A program made the position numbers and the translations under genes. The notes beneath the pieces are model-generated. The model worked only from the letters and a program-made list of their open reading frames with translations, was not told the origin of the DNA and did no database searches. A stretch of DNA of 7,802 bases, from NCBI GenBank assembly GCA_035628395.1, contig DASPJX010000034.1, positions 1 through 7,802 of the forward strand. The letters run 5' to 3'. Shown piece after piece: positions 1-6,302 of the stretch. How positions within the stretch are numbered: position 1 is the stretch's first letter; each line of letters opens with the position of its first letter. Source of the stretch: UBA4615 sp035628395 (GTDB lineage Bacteria > Pseudomonadota > Gammaproteobacteria > Burkholderiales > Burkholderiaceae_E).

Positions 1-375
1 CTGTCGCTGCGCGTGACGATCGATGCCGGATACACGGTGGTCGACGCGATCGCCGCGGGCGACTCGCTGCCGGTGCCGGGCGCCTGCGAGGGCGTGCACC
101 CCGACTACCGCCGGCTCGTCGGCGCCAACCTGCTGCGCGGCTTCCGCCGCGAGGTCAAGGCGCGCATGGGCGGCACGCGCGGCTGCACCCATCTGTCCGA
201 GCTCGCCGGCGTGCTGCCGACCGCGGCGCTGCAGTCGGTGCCGCACCTGCTCCAGCCCCGCCACGACCCTTCCTCCCCCGAACCGCCGTTCTTCATCGGG
301 CAGTGCCATGCGTACGATCGCAGCGGCGAGACCGTGAAGCGGCACTATCCCCAGTGGTTCGTCCAAGCCGATTGA
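1..375 (+). CDS. DUF2889 family protein, 3' part (5' end outside window)
   Basis: The reading frame is open from the first base of the window and ends at TGA 373-375, so only the last 124 codons are visible. Members of this family are usually somewhat under 200 residues, so roughly the first third is missing. The visible part has the family hallmarks: a C-E-G-V-H-P-D-Y-R-R-L-V-G stretch, then G-F-R-R-E-V, and a strongly conserved-looking G-G-T-R-G-C-T-H-L-S-E-L motif, with a C-H near the end. The function of DUF2889 is not known; the Cys/His-rich conserved motifs might suggest metal binding, but that is inference. An apparent start at GTG 13 is internal and not the true start. It ends 15 bases before sucC, so the two are likely co-transcribed. 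A DUF2889 gene just upstream of sucCD is a familiar Burkholderiales arrangement. Confidence 0.8.
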   Translation: MSLRVTIDAGYTVVDAIAAGDSLPVPGACEGVHPDYRRLVGANLLRGFRREVKARMGGTRGCTHLSELAGVLPTAALQSVPHLLQPRHDPSSPEPPFFIGQCHAYDRSGETVKRHYPQWFVQAD

Positions 376-390
376 ACGGGAAAGACCGCG

Positions 391-1551
391 ATGAAAATCC
401 ATGAGTACCAGGGCAAGGAACTGTTGAAGCGCTACGGCGTGCGCGTGCCGCGCGGCATCCCGTGCTTCTCGGTCGACGAGGCGGTCAAGGCGGCCGAGGC
501 GCTCGGCGGGTCGGTCTGGGTCGTCAAGGCGCAGATCCACGCCGGCGGCCGGGGCAAGGGCGGCGGCGTGAAGGTCGCCAAGTCCATCGCCGACGTGCGC
601 ACGCACGCGGGCAACATCCTGGGCATGCAGCTGGTCACCCACCAGACCGGCGCCGAGGGCCAGAAGGTCCGTCGCCTGCTGATCGAGGAAGGCGCGGACA
701 TCAAGAAAGAACTCTATGTCGGCCTCGTCGTCGATCGCGTGACCCAGCAGGTGACCGTGATGGCCTCGAGCGAGGGCGGCATGGACATCGAGGAGGTCGC
801 CGAGAAGACCCCCGAGCTGATCCACAAGCTGTCGATCGACCCGGCCACCGGCGTGACCGACGCGCAGGCCGACGACCTGTCGCGCCGCATCGGCATCCCC
901 GAGGGCAGCCTCGCGCAGTCGCGCACCGTGTTCCAGGCGCTGTACAAGGCGTTCTGGGAGACCGACGCGAGCCTCGCCGAGATCAATCCGCTGATCCTGA
1001 CCGGCAACGGCGACGTGATCGCGCTCGACGCGAAGCTCAACTTCGACTCGAACGCGCTGTTCCGCCACGCCGACATCGTCGCGCTGCGCGACCTCGACGA
1101 GGAGGATCCGGCCGAGATCGAGGCGTCGAAGTTCGACCTCGCCTACATCCAGCTCGACGGCAACATCGGCTGCCTGGTCAACGGCGCGGGCCTCGCGATG
1201 GCCACGATGGACACGATCAAGCTGTTCGGCGGCGAGCCGGCCAACTTCCTCGACGTCGGCGGCGGCGCGACCGCCGAGAAGGTCACCGAGGCCTTCAAGA
1301 TCATGCTGCGCAACCCGGAGCTGAAGGCGATCCTCGTCAACATCTTCGGCGGGATCATGAAGTGCGACACGATCGCCGAGGGCGTCATCACCGCCTCGCG
1401 CGCGGTCGGCCTGAAGGTGCCGCTGGTGGTCCGGATGAAGGGCACCAACGAGGAGCTGGGCAAGAAGCTGCTGGCCGAGTCGGGCCTGCCGATCATCTCC
1501 GCCGACTCGATGGCCGAAGCGGCCGAGAAAGTCGTCGCGGCGGCCAAGTAA
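391..1551 (+). CDS. sucC: Succinyl-CoA synthetase (ADP-forming), beta subunit
   Basis: This is the nucleotide-binding subunit of the TCA-cycle enzyme that interconverts succinyl-CoA and succinate with substrate-level ATP formation; it acts as a complex with SucD in the cytoplasm. At 386 residues it is close to the E. coli protein (388). The N-terminus M-K-I-H-E-Y-Q-G-K-E opens an ATP-grasp domain (about residues 1-235) with the glycine-rich loop A-G-G-R-G-K-G-G-G-V at 51-60. The E-I-N-P motif gives Glu197 and Asn199, and Asp213 follows; these match the E. coli Mg-nucleotide ligands in position. The C-terminal CoA-ligase domain shows G-C-L-V-N-G-A-G-L-A-M (260-270), F-L-D-V-G-G-G-A (286-293) and N-I-F-G-G-I-M (317-323). 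No key residue is missing. The start is supported by the exact family N-terminus; the upstream ribosome site (GGGAAAG region, 378-384) is weak. sucD follows after 22 bases. Confidence 0.98.
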   Translation: MKIHEYQGKELLKRYGVRVPRGIPCFSVDEAVKAAEALGGSVWVVKAQIHAGGRGKGGGVKVAKSIADVRTHAGNILGMQLVTHQTGAEGQKVRRLLIEEGADIKKELYVGLVVDRVTQQVTVMASSEGGMDIEEVAEKTPELIHKLSIDPATGVTDAQADDLSRRIGIPEGSLAQSRTVFQALYKAFWETDASLAEINPLILTGNGDVIALDAKLNFDSNALFRHADIVALRDLDEEDPAEIEASKFDLAYIQLDGNIGCLVNGAGLAMATMDTIKLFGGEPANFLDVGGGATAEKVTEAFKIMLRNPELKAILVNIFGGIMKCDTIAEGVITASRAVGLKVPLVVRMKGTNEELGKKLLAESGLPIISADSMAEAAEKVVAAAK

Positions 1552-1573
1552 TCACGAGATTCCGGAGCGCACC

Positions 1574-2455
1574 ATGTCGATCCTGGTCAACAAGAACACG
1601 AAGGTCATCACGCAGGGCATCACCGGCAAGACCGGTCAGTTCCACACGCGGATGTGCCGCGACTACGCCCACGGCAGGAACTGCTTCGTCGCCGGCGTGA
1701 ATCCGAAGAAGGCGGGCGAGGACTTCGAGGGGATCCCGATCTTCGCGACGGTGACCGACGCGAAGGCGAAGACCGGCGCGAACGCGTCGGTGATCTACGT
1801 GCCGCCGGCCGGCGCCGCGGCGGCGATCTGGGAGGCGGTCGAGGCCGACCTCGACCTGGTCGTCTGCATCACCGAGGGCATCCCGGTGCGCGACATGATC
1901 GAGGTCCGCGACCGCATGCGCCGCGAGAATCGCCGCACCGTGCTGCTCGGGCCGAACTGCCCGGGCGTCATCACGCCCGACGAGATCAAGATCGGCATCA
2001 TGCCGGGCCACATCCATCGCCGCGGCCGCATCGGCGTGGTGTCGCGCTCGGGCACGCTGACCTACGAGGCGGTCGGTCAGCTGACCGAGCTCGGCCTCGG
2101 CCAGTCGTCGGCGGTCGGCATCGGCGGCGACCCGGTGAACGGGCTGAAGCACATCGACGTGATGAGGATGTTCAACGACGATCCGGAGACGGACGCGGTC
2201 GTGATGATCGGCGAGATCGGCGGCTCCGACGAGGAGACGGCGGCGCTCTGGATCAAGGACAACATGAAGAAGCCGGTCGTCGGCTTCATCGCCGGCGTCA
2301 CCGCGCCCCCGGGCAAGCGGATGGGCCATGCCGGCGCGATCATCTCCGGCGGCAAGGGCACGGCGCAGGAGAAGCTCGAGATCATGGCCGCCTGCGGCAT
2401 CAAGGTCACGAAGAACCCGTCGGAGATGGGCCGGCTGCTGAAGGCCGCGATCTGA
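1574..2455 (+). CDS. sucD: Succinyl-CoA synthetase, alpha subunit
   Basis: This is the CoA-binding and catalytic subunit, which carries the phosphohistidine intermediate. It has 293 residues, against 289 in E. coli. The N-terminus M-S-I-L-V-N-K-N-T-K with Q-G-I-T-G-K-T-G (14-21) is the CoA-binding Rossmann-type domain. G-P-N-C-P-G-V-I (126-133) and the G-H-A-G-A-I-I-S-G-G-K-G motif (251-262) are present. His252 corresponds to the E. coli phosphorylated His246. Glu214 in M-I-G-E-I-G-G corresponds to Glu208, and the 38-residue spacing between the two is the same as in E. coli. A GGAG ribosome-binding site (1564-1567) lies 6 bases before ATG 1574, fixing the start. It pairs with sucC in a two-gene operon; a strong hairpin follows the stop codon. 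Confidence 0.98.
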   Translation: MSILVNKNTKVITQGITGKTGQFHTRMCRDYAHGRNCFVAGVNPKKAGEDFEGIPIFATVTDAKAKTGANASVIYVPPAGAAAAIWEAVEADLDLVVCITEGIPVRDMIEVRDRMRRENRRTVLLGPNCPGVITPDEIKIGIMPGHIHRRGRIGVVSRSGTLTYEAVGQLTELGLGQSSAVGIGGDPVNGLKHIDVMRMFNDDPETDAVVMIGEIGGSDEETAALWIKDNMKKPVVGFIAGVTAPPGKRMGHAGAIISGGKGTAQEKLEIMAACGIKVTKNPSEMGRLLKAAI

Positions 2456-2460
2456 CGAGC

Positions 2461-2489
2461 CGCCGGCCCGCCGCGCGCGCGGGCCGGCG
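2461..2489 (+). terminator. Perfect 10-bp GC-only hairpin after sucD (no T-tract)
   Basis: Arms CGCCGGCCCG (2461-2470) and CGGGCCGGCG (2480-2489) are exact reverse complements, with a 9-base loop between them. The hairpin starts 6 bases after the sucD stop codon. No run of T follows, so it is not a canonical intrinsic terminator. It could be a partial terminator, or a 3'-end stabilising or processing stem that sets the sucCD to terC expression ratio. Confidence 0.45.
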
Positions 2490-2519
2490 AACGACACGGG
2501 ATTCCAGGGAGAGATTCGG

Positions 2520-3233
2520 ATGGACTTCGGGACCGCGGCCTTCTGGATCGCGCTCGGCCAGATCATCGTCGCCGACCTGCTGCTCGCCGGCGACAACGCG
2601 GTGGTGATCGCGCTCGCCGTGCGCGCGCTGCCGGCGGCGCAGCAGAAGAAGGCGATCATCTTCGGCACGGCGGCGGCCGTGATCATGCGCATCGCGCTGA
2701 CCGTCGTCGCCGCGCAGCTGCTGACGTTCCCGTACCTGAAGCTGGTCGGCGCGGTGCTGCTGCTGTACGTCGCGGTCGGCCTGCTGCTGCCCGACCACGA
2801 GGACGAGTCGGCGATCGGCGAGCGGATGAAGGTCGGCTCGATGAGCTCGGCGATCCGCACGATCCTGATCGCCGACCTGGTGATGAGCCTCGACAACGTG
2901 ATCGCGGTGGCGGCCGCCTCGCGCGGCGACACGTTCCTGCTGATCACCGGTCTCGTGATCTCGATCCCGCTGGTGGTCTACGGCAGCACGCTGCTGCTGA
3001 AGGTCATCGAGCGCTACCCGGCGATCGTCTGGGGGGGCGCCGCGCTGCTCGGCTACGTGGCCGGCGACATCGCGATGCACGATCCGGCGATCGAGGGCTG
3101 GGCGACCGCCCAGGCGCAGGCGCTCGGCATGACGCTCGGCACGCTCGCGCGGCTGGTCGGGATCGCCGGCGCGCTGCTCGTCGTCGCGATCGCCTGGATC
3201 GCGCTGAAGCGGCGCGCGGCCCCGGCCGCCTGA
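2520..3233 (+). CDS. TerC family integral membrane protein (YjbE-type, probable metal ion exporter)
   Basis: This 237-residue, very hydrophobic protein has about seven membrane segments (roughly 8-33, 44-65, 69-90, 112-131, 138-160, 166-183, 208-229). Two halves each carry the family's acidic intramembrane motif: A-G-D-N-A-V-V-I-A-L (23-32, Asp25/Asn26) and S-L-D-N-V-I-A-V (123-130, Asp125/Asn126), the second preceded by A-D-L (118-120). TerC relatives are linked to tellurite resistance annotation and, in characterised bacterial members, to manganese or other divalent metal export; the substrate here cannot be read from sequence. A clear ribosome site AGGGAG (2506-2511) lies 8 bases before ATG 2520. 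The upstream gap is 64 bases, too short to hold a yybP-ykoY manganese riboswitch, and I see none. A G7 run at 3031-3037 falls in codons 171-173 and is a possible slippage site. The gene is probably read with sucCD, moderated by the hairpin at 2461-2489. Confidence 0.92.
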   Translation: MDFGTAAFWIALGQIIVADLLLAGDNAVVIALAVRALPAAQQKKAIIFGTAAAVIMRIALTVVAAQLLTFPYLKLVGAVLLLYVAVGLLLPDHEDESAIGERMKVGSMSSAIRTILIADLVMSLDNVIAVAAASRGDTFLLITGLVISIPLVVYGSTLLLKVIERYPAIVWGGAALLGYVAGDIAMHDPAIEGWATAQAQALGMTLGTLARLVGIAGALLVVAIAWIALKRRAAPAA

Positions 3234-3242
3234 CCGGCGCGC

Positions 3243-3288
3243 GGCTCCGGCTCCGAGCTCCGGCTCGCCGGGCTCCGGGCTCCGGCTC
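3243..3288. repeat. Imperfect short tandem repeat, GGCTC units
   Basis: Seven copies of (G/A)GCTC begin at 3243, 3249, 3256, 3262, 3271, 3278 and 3284, spaced 6 to 9 bases apart, mostly as GGCTCC. It lies just after the terC stop codon. It looks like simple-sequence slippage; no function is evident. Confidence 0.6.
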
Positions 3289-3340
3289 CGGCCGGGACCG
3301 GGCCCGGGGCCGGAACGCGCGCGGCGCGCCGCACCCGCTC

Positions 3341-3358
3341 CGTCCGCCGGCGCGGACG
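3341..3358. terminator. 7-bp stem with 4-base loop downstream of terC
   Basis: CGTCCGC (3341-3347) and GCGGACG (3352-3358) are exact reverse complements around a CGGC loop. A self-complementary 12-mer GCGGCGCGCCGC lies just upstream at 3321-3332. No T-tract follows. This is possible terminator structure for terC, low to moderate confidence in that role. Confidence 0.35.
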
Positions 3359-3374
3359 ACCGATGCCCCGGCAC

Positions 3375-3394
3375 CCGACGCGGTCCCGCGTCGG
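3375..3394. terminator. 8-bp stem with GTCC tetraloop downstream of terC
   Basis: CCGACGCG (3375-3382) pairs exactly with CGCGTCGG (3387-3394) around the loop GTCC. It is the most compact strong hairpin in this gap. It shares the GACGCG/CGCGTC core with the palindromes that follow the pilin gene at 7641-7716. It lacks a T-tract, as do all hairpins in this window. Confidence 0.4.
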
Positions 3395-3409
3395 CCCGCC
3401 GATCCCCGA

Positions 3410-3475
3410 CACGAGACCGCCCTGCGGCCCGACCGTCCGTCCGCCCCCCGGCGCTCGCCGCCGGGCGGTCTCGTG
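3410..3475. repeat. Perfect 13-bp inverted repeat upstream of the FHA gene
   Basis: CACGAGACCGCCC (3410-3422) and GGGCGGTCTCGTG (3463-3475) are exact reverse complements separated by 40 bases. Inside, CCCGGCG (3447-3453) and CGCCGGG (3459-3465) form a second stem with a 5-base loop. This second stem shares bases 3463-3465 with the outer right arm, so the two compete at that end. It lies about 24 bases before the proposed -35 element of the FHA promoter. It could be a terminator base for upstream transcription or a structure acting on the downstream unit. Confidence 0.6.
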
Positions 3476-3498
3476 CCCCCGTTCGTGACCCAATGCCT

Positions 3499-3526
3499 TC
3501 GACGGGCGATCGCCTGCCGATAGATT
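3499..3526 (+). promoter_or_regulatory. Candidate sigma70 promoter of the FHA/cyclase/PDE unit
   Basis: TCGACG (3499-3504) and TAGATT (3521-3526) each match the sigma70 hexamers at 4 of 6 positions, with a 16-base spacer. The -10 lies in the only AT-rich pocket of the gap. Transcription would start near 3533, about 20 bases before ATG 3553. This supports the shorter FHA start and argues against ATG 3493. Confidence 0.35.
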
Positions 3527-3552
3527 GCGGGACGCCTCCCCCCGACTCCGTC

Positions 3553-4161
3553 ATGCAACAGCGCGAGACCACCGCCCTGCCGCTGCTGGTGCTGAGCACC
3601 GCCCAGCGCCCGCTGCGCCGCATCGCCATCGACAAGCCCCGGATCTCGATCGGGCGTCGTCCCTACAACGACGTGATGCTCGACGACCTGACGGTGTCGG
3701 GCGAGCACGCGGTGCTGCATACCGGCTCCGGCGAGACGGTGATCCACGACCTGAAGAGCCGCAACGGCACGCTGGTCAACGGCACGCCGATCCTGCAGCG
3801 CGTGCTCGCCGACGGCGACCGGATCGAGATCGGCATCTACCGGCTGCAGTACGTGCTCGAGCGCGTCGGCGCCGAGGCGGGCGCGGGCGAGCCGGGCGCG
3901 CGGCTGCGGGTGCTGTCGGGCCCGCGGGGCGGCACGATGATGCCGCTCGAGCGTCCGATCACCTCGATCGACAACGGCTCGGGGCAGGTCGCGGTGATCG
4001 CGCAGCGGCGCACCGGCTGGCACGTCACGCACCTGGAGGGGCCGACGTATCCGCTGGTCAACGGGGAGTCGATCGGCCTGGTCGCGCATCCGCTGCGCGA
4101 CGAGGACCTGATCGAGCTCGCCGGCACGATCTTCCAGTTCCTGCGCGAGCCGCCGTCCTGA
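3553..4161 (+). CDS. FHA domain protein with a second, degenerate FHA-like domain
   Basis: This 202-residue protein has no signal peptide or membrane helix, so it is probably cytoplasmic. FHA domains bind phosphothreonine peptides. Domain 1 (about 10-102) has the full signature: I-G-R-R (33-36; Gly34, Arg35), S-G-E-H (Ser49, His52), S-R-N-G-T-L-V-N-G (69-77). A second beta-rich segment (about 117-198) resembles an FHA fold, with L-V-N-G at 168-171 and D-E-D-L-I-E-L at 183-189, but the Ser/His phosphopeptide residues are absent. It probably does not bind phosphothreonine. I chose ATG 3553 over the in-frame ATG 3493 because the 20 extra codons include a rare ATA, look non-coding, and overlap the putative promoter; neither start has a strong ribosome site. 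The cyclase gene begins 8 bases after the stop. No Ser/Thr kinase is in the window, so its phosphorylated partner is unknown; the adjacent cyclase is the obvious candidate for a regulated partner (inference). Confidence 0.9.
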   Translation: MQQRETTALPLLVLSTAQRPLRRIAIDKPRISIGRRPYNDVMLDDLTVSGEHAVLHTGSGETVIHDLKSRNGTLVNGTPILQRVLADGDRIEIGIYRLQYVLERVGAEAGAGEPGARLRVLSGPRGGTMMPLERPITSIDNGSGQVAVIAQRRTGWHVTHLEGPTYPLVNGESIGLVAHPLRDEDLIELAGTIFQFLREPPS

Positions 4162-4163
4162 GG
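4159..4163 (+). promoter_or_regulatory. Ribosome-binding site that decides the GTG start of the cyclase
   Basis: TGAGG overlaps the FHA stop codon (TGA 4159-4161) and lies 6 bases before GTG 4170. The cyclase frame stays open far upstream through the FHA gene, but this site plus the charged and hydrophobic N-terminus that follows make GTG 4170 the best start. The overlap with the stop codon suggests coupled translation. Confidence 0.65.
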
Positions 4164-4169
4164 CGCGCG

Positions 4170-6302
4170 GTGCGGATCGGCGGCCCCCTTTCCACGAAGG
4201 CGACGCGCCGCCTGCTGGGCGCGGCGCTGATCCTGCTCGCCGCCTGCGCCGAGCTCGTCGGGGTCGACCTGCCGCTGGTCGAGACGCTCGACCGCTACCT
4301 GTACGACACGCGGCTGCAGCTGCAGCCGGCGCGTCCGAACAGCCGGATCCTGATCGTCGACGTCGACGAGCGCAGCCTGCGCGAGCAGGGGCGCTGGCCG
4401 TGGTCGCGCGAGACGATCGCGCGGCTCGCCGAGACGATCGCGAAGGAGGGCGGCGCCCGCGCGGTCGGCTTCGACATGGTGTTCGCCGAGCCGCAGGCGC
4501 AGCAGGACCCGGCGCTGATGCGGGCGCTGTCCGGCGCGCCGGTCTCGCTCGGCTACTACTTCTCGAGCGAGCTCGGCGCGGTGTCGACCGGCGCGCTGCC
4601 CGCGCCGGTCTGGCCGGCGGAGGTGCTTCGCGAGCGGCGGCTCTCGGTGACCAGCTGGAACGGCTACGGCGCGAACGTGCTGCCGCTGCAGCGCGCCGCG
4701 CGCGGCGCGGGCTTCTTCAACCCGGTGGTCGACCGCGACGGCGTGGTGCGCTCGCTGCCGCTGCTCGCCGAGTACCGGGGCCGGCTGTACGAGTCGCTCG
4801 CGGTGTCGGTGCTGCGCATCTACTACGGCGACGCGCCGCTCGCGCTGCACGGCGACGGGCTGCACGCCGACGCGCTCGGCTTCGGGCCCTCGGGCGACCA
4901 GGCCCGCATCCCGATCTCGGCGGGCACCACCGCGCTCGTGCCGTTCCACGGCCGCGGCGGTCCGGCGGCCTCGCGCTTCCGCTACGTGTCGGCGACCGAC
5001 GTGCTCGAGGGCCGCGTCGAGCCCCGGCTGTTCCGCGACCGGATCGTGCTGGTCGGCACCTCCGCGCCCGGGCTGACCGACCTGCGCGCGACGCCGGTCA
5101 GCGAGGTCTACCCGGGCGTCGAGATCCACGCGTCGCTGATCGCCGGCGCGCTCGAGGGCACGATCCGCACGCGTCCGCCGGAGGCGCCGCTGATCTCGGC
5201 GGCGACGATCGCGGCGGCCGGCGGCGCGTCGGCGCTCGCGATGGCCGGCGCCGGCGCGGTCGGCATCGCCGCGGTCGCGGCGCTCGCGCTGTCGTCGCTC
5301 GTCGCCTGGAACGCGGTGGCCTTCGCGAGCCTCGAGCTGGTGATGCCACTGGCCGCCGGCGTGCTCGCGGTGCTCGCGGTCGCGGCGCTGAACCTCGTCG
5401 CCGGCTACATGAACGAGGGGCGCTCGCGGCGCGCGGTGATCTCGCTGTTCGGCCAGTACGTCGCGCCGCAGCTCGTCGAGCGGATGGCGCACGCGCGCGA
5501 CGACGTGCCGCTCGAGAGCCGCAACAAGGAGCTGACGATCCTGTTCGCCGACATCCGCGGCTTCACGCGGATGGCCGAGAACATGGAGCCGCAGCAGCTG
5601 CGGGACTACCTGAACCGCTTCCTGACCGCGATGACCGAGGTCATCCACGCCTACGACGGCACCGTCGACAAGTACATCGGCGACGCGGTGATGGCGTTCT
5701 GGGGCGCGCCCGTCGACGATCCGGAGCACGCCGACCACGCGGTCGCGGCGGCGATCGCGATGCAGCGGCGCGTCGACGCGCTGAACGAGGAGTTCGCGGC
5801 GCTCGGCTGGCCGCGGCTCGCCGTCGGCATCGGCATCAACACCGGCGTCGTGCGGGTCGGCGACATGGGCTCGCGGCTGCGTCGCGCGTACACGGTGATC
5901 GGCGACGCGGTGAACCTCGCGGCGCGCCTGGAGGGGCTGTCGAAGGGGCTCGCGCTGCCGATCGTGGTCGGCGACGCGACGCGCCGCGCGGTGCGCGGCA
6001 TCGCGCTGCAGTTCGTCTCGCGCGCCGAGGTCCACGGCCGCACCGAGCCGGTCGACGTCTGGCAGCCGGTGCCGCTCGATCCGGCCGCCTACGCGCCGCC
6101 CGGCGTCGCGAGCGCGCCCGGCGCGACCGCACCGGCGGCCCCGGCCGCGGCGCTGCGCCCGTCGTTCCCGGGGACGCTGGTGCCGGCGCGCGTCGAGGCG
6201 CCCGGCCCCGCGGAGCGCCGCGCTCCGGAGCCCGCGGCCGCGACGCCCGGACCGGTGCCGGGCGCGGCCCCCTCGCGCCCGCCCCGCGAGCCGATCGCAT
6301 GA
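4170..6302 (+). CDS. CHASE2-domain membrane sensor fused to class III adenylate cyclase
   Basis: The 710-residue product should convert ATP to cAMP in response to an envelope signal. An N-terminal hydrophobic segment (about 15-30) precedes a periplasmic CHASE2 domain (about 35-335). Typical CHASE2 blocks are I-L-I-V-D-V-D-E-R-S-L (60-70), W-P-W-S-R (76-80), F-D-M-V-F (101-105), and R-I-V-L-V-G-T-S (291-298) followed by Y-P-G-V-E-I-H-A (314-321). Three membrane helices follow (about 341-413), then a linker with F-G-Q-Y-V-A-P (427-433) and the cyclase domain (about 453-620). Metal-binding Asp461 (F-A-D-I-R-G-F-T) and Asp505 (Y-I-G-D-A-V), purine-selecting Lys501 with Thr575 (class IIIb pattern), and transition-state Asn582 and Arg586 are all present. 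It should therefore be an active adenylate, not guanylate, cyclase. A Pro/Ala-rich tail (about 632-710) ends the protein. GTG start with TGAGG at 4159-4163; the stop overlaps the phosphodiesterase start. Confidence 0.93.
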   Translation: MRIGGPLSTKATRRLLGAALILLAACAELVGVDLPLVETLDRYLYDTRLQLQPARPNSRILIVDVDERSLREQGRWPWSRETIARLAETIAKEGGARAVGFDMVFAEPQAQQDPALMRALSGAPVSLGYYFSSELGAVSTGALPAPVWPAEVLRERRLSVTSWNGYGANVLPLQRAARGAGFFNPVVDRDGVVRSLPLLAEYRGRLYESLAVSVLRIYYGDAPLALHGDGLHADALGFGPSGDQARIPISAGTTALVPFHGRGGPAASRFRYVSATDVLEGRVEPRLFRDRIVLVGTSAPGLTDLRATPVSEVYPGVEIHASLIAGALEGTIRTRPPEAPLISAATIAAAGGASALAMAGAGAVGIAAVAALALSSLVAWNAVAFASLELVMPLAAGVLAVLAVAALNLVAGYMNEGRSRRAVISLFGQYVAPQLVERMAHARDDVPLESRNKELTILFADIRGFTRMAENMEPQQLRDYLNRFLTAMTEVIHAYDGTVDKYIGDAVMAFWGAPVDDPEHADHAVAAAIAMQRRVDALNEEFAALGWPRLAVGIGINTGVVRVGDMGSRLRRAYTVIGDAVNLAARLEGLSKGLALPIVVGDATRRAVRGIALQFVSRAEVHGRTEPVDVWQPVPLDPAAYAPPGVASAPGATAPAAPAAALRPSFPGTLVPARVEAPGPAERRAPEPAAATPGPVPGAAPSRPPREPIA

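Larger units (their letters stand above)
3234..3552. other. 319-base intergenic region with repeats, hairpins and a candidate promoter
   Basis: I see no gene with credible start, codon use or family motifs on either strand here. The stretch is almost pure G+C up to about 3480 and consists largely of inverted repeats, listed separately, and a GGCTC-type repeat. AT content rises only around 3484-3527, where a promoter-like element lies. The most natural reading is terminator material for terC followed by the promoter of the FHA/cyclase/phosphodiesterase unit. Confidence 0.7.

Noticed and set aside
462..1700. Overlapping + strand frame across sucC and sucD
   Set aside because: Arg/Gly-rich out-of-frame translation of sucC; both succinyl-CoA synthetase genes are unambiguous.
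2456..2519. Manganese (yybP-ykoY) riboswitch ahead of terC
   Set aside because: The gap is only 64 bases, dominated by one simple hairpin, and lacks room for the conserved riboswitch core.
1493..2947. 484-residue minus-strand frame opposite sucD and terC
   Set aside because: Arg/His/Asp-rich composition is typical of the antisense of high-GC genes, with no family motif; the + strand genes are certain.
2406..3635. Minus-strand frame spanning the terC-FHA gap
   Set aside because: Mostly low-complexity Arg/Gly/Ala; it spans hairpins and the likely promoter and shows no motif.
3525..4169. Upstream in-frame extension of the cyclase to 3525 (925 residues)
   Set aside because: The extension runs through the FHA gene in another frame and has Arg/Ala-rich shadow composition. 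GTG 4170 has a proper ribosome site and begins with a normal CHASE2-type N-terminus.
3837..6035. 732-residue minus-strand frame opposite the cyclase
   Set aside because: It is a shadow of the cyclase gene, with repetitive Arg/Asp/His composition and no domain; long antisense frames are expected at this GC content.
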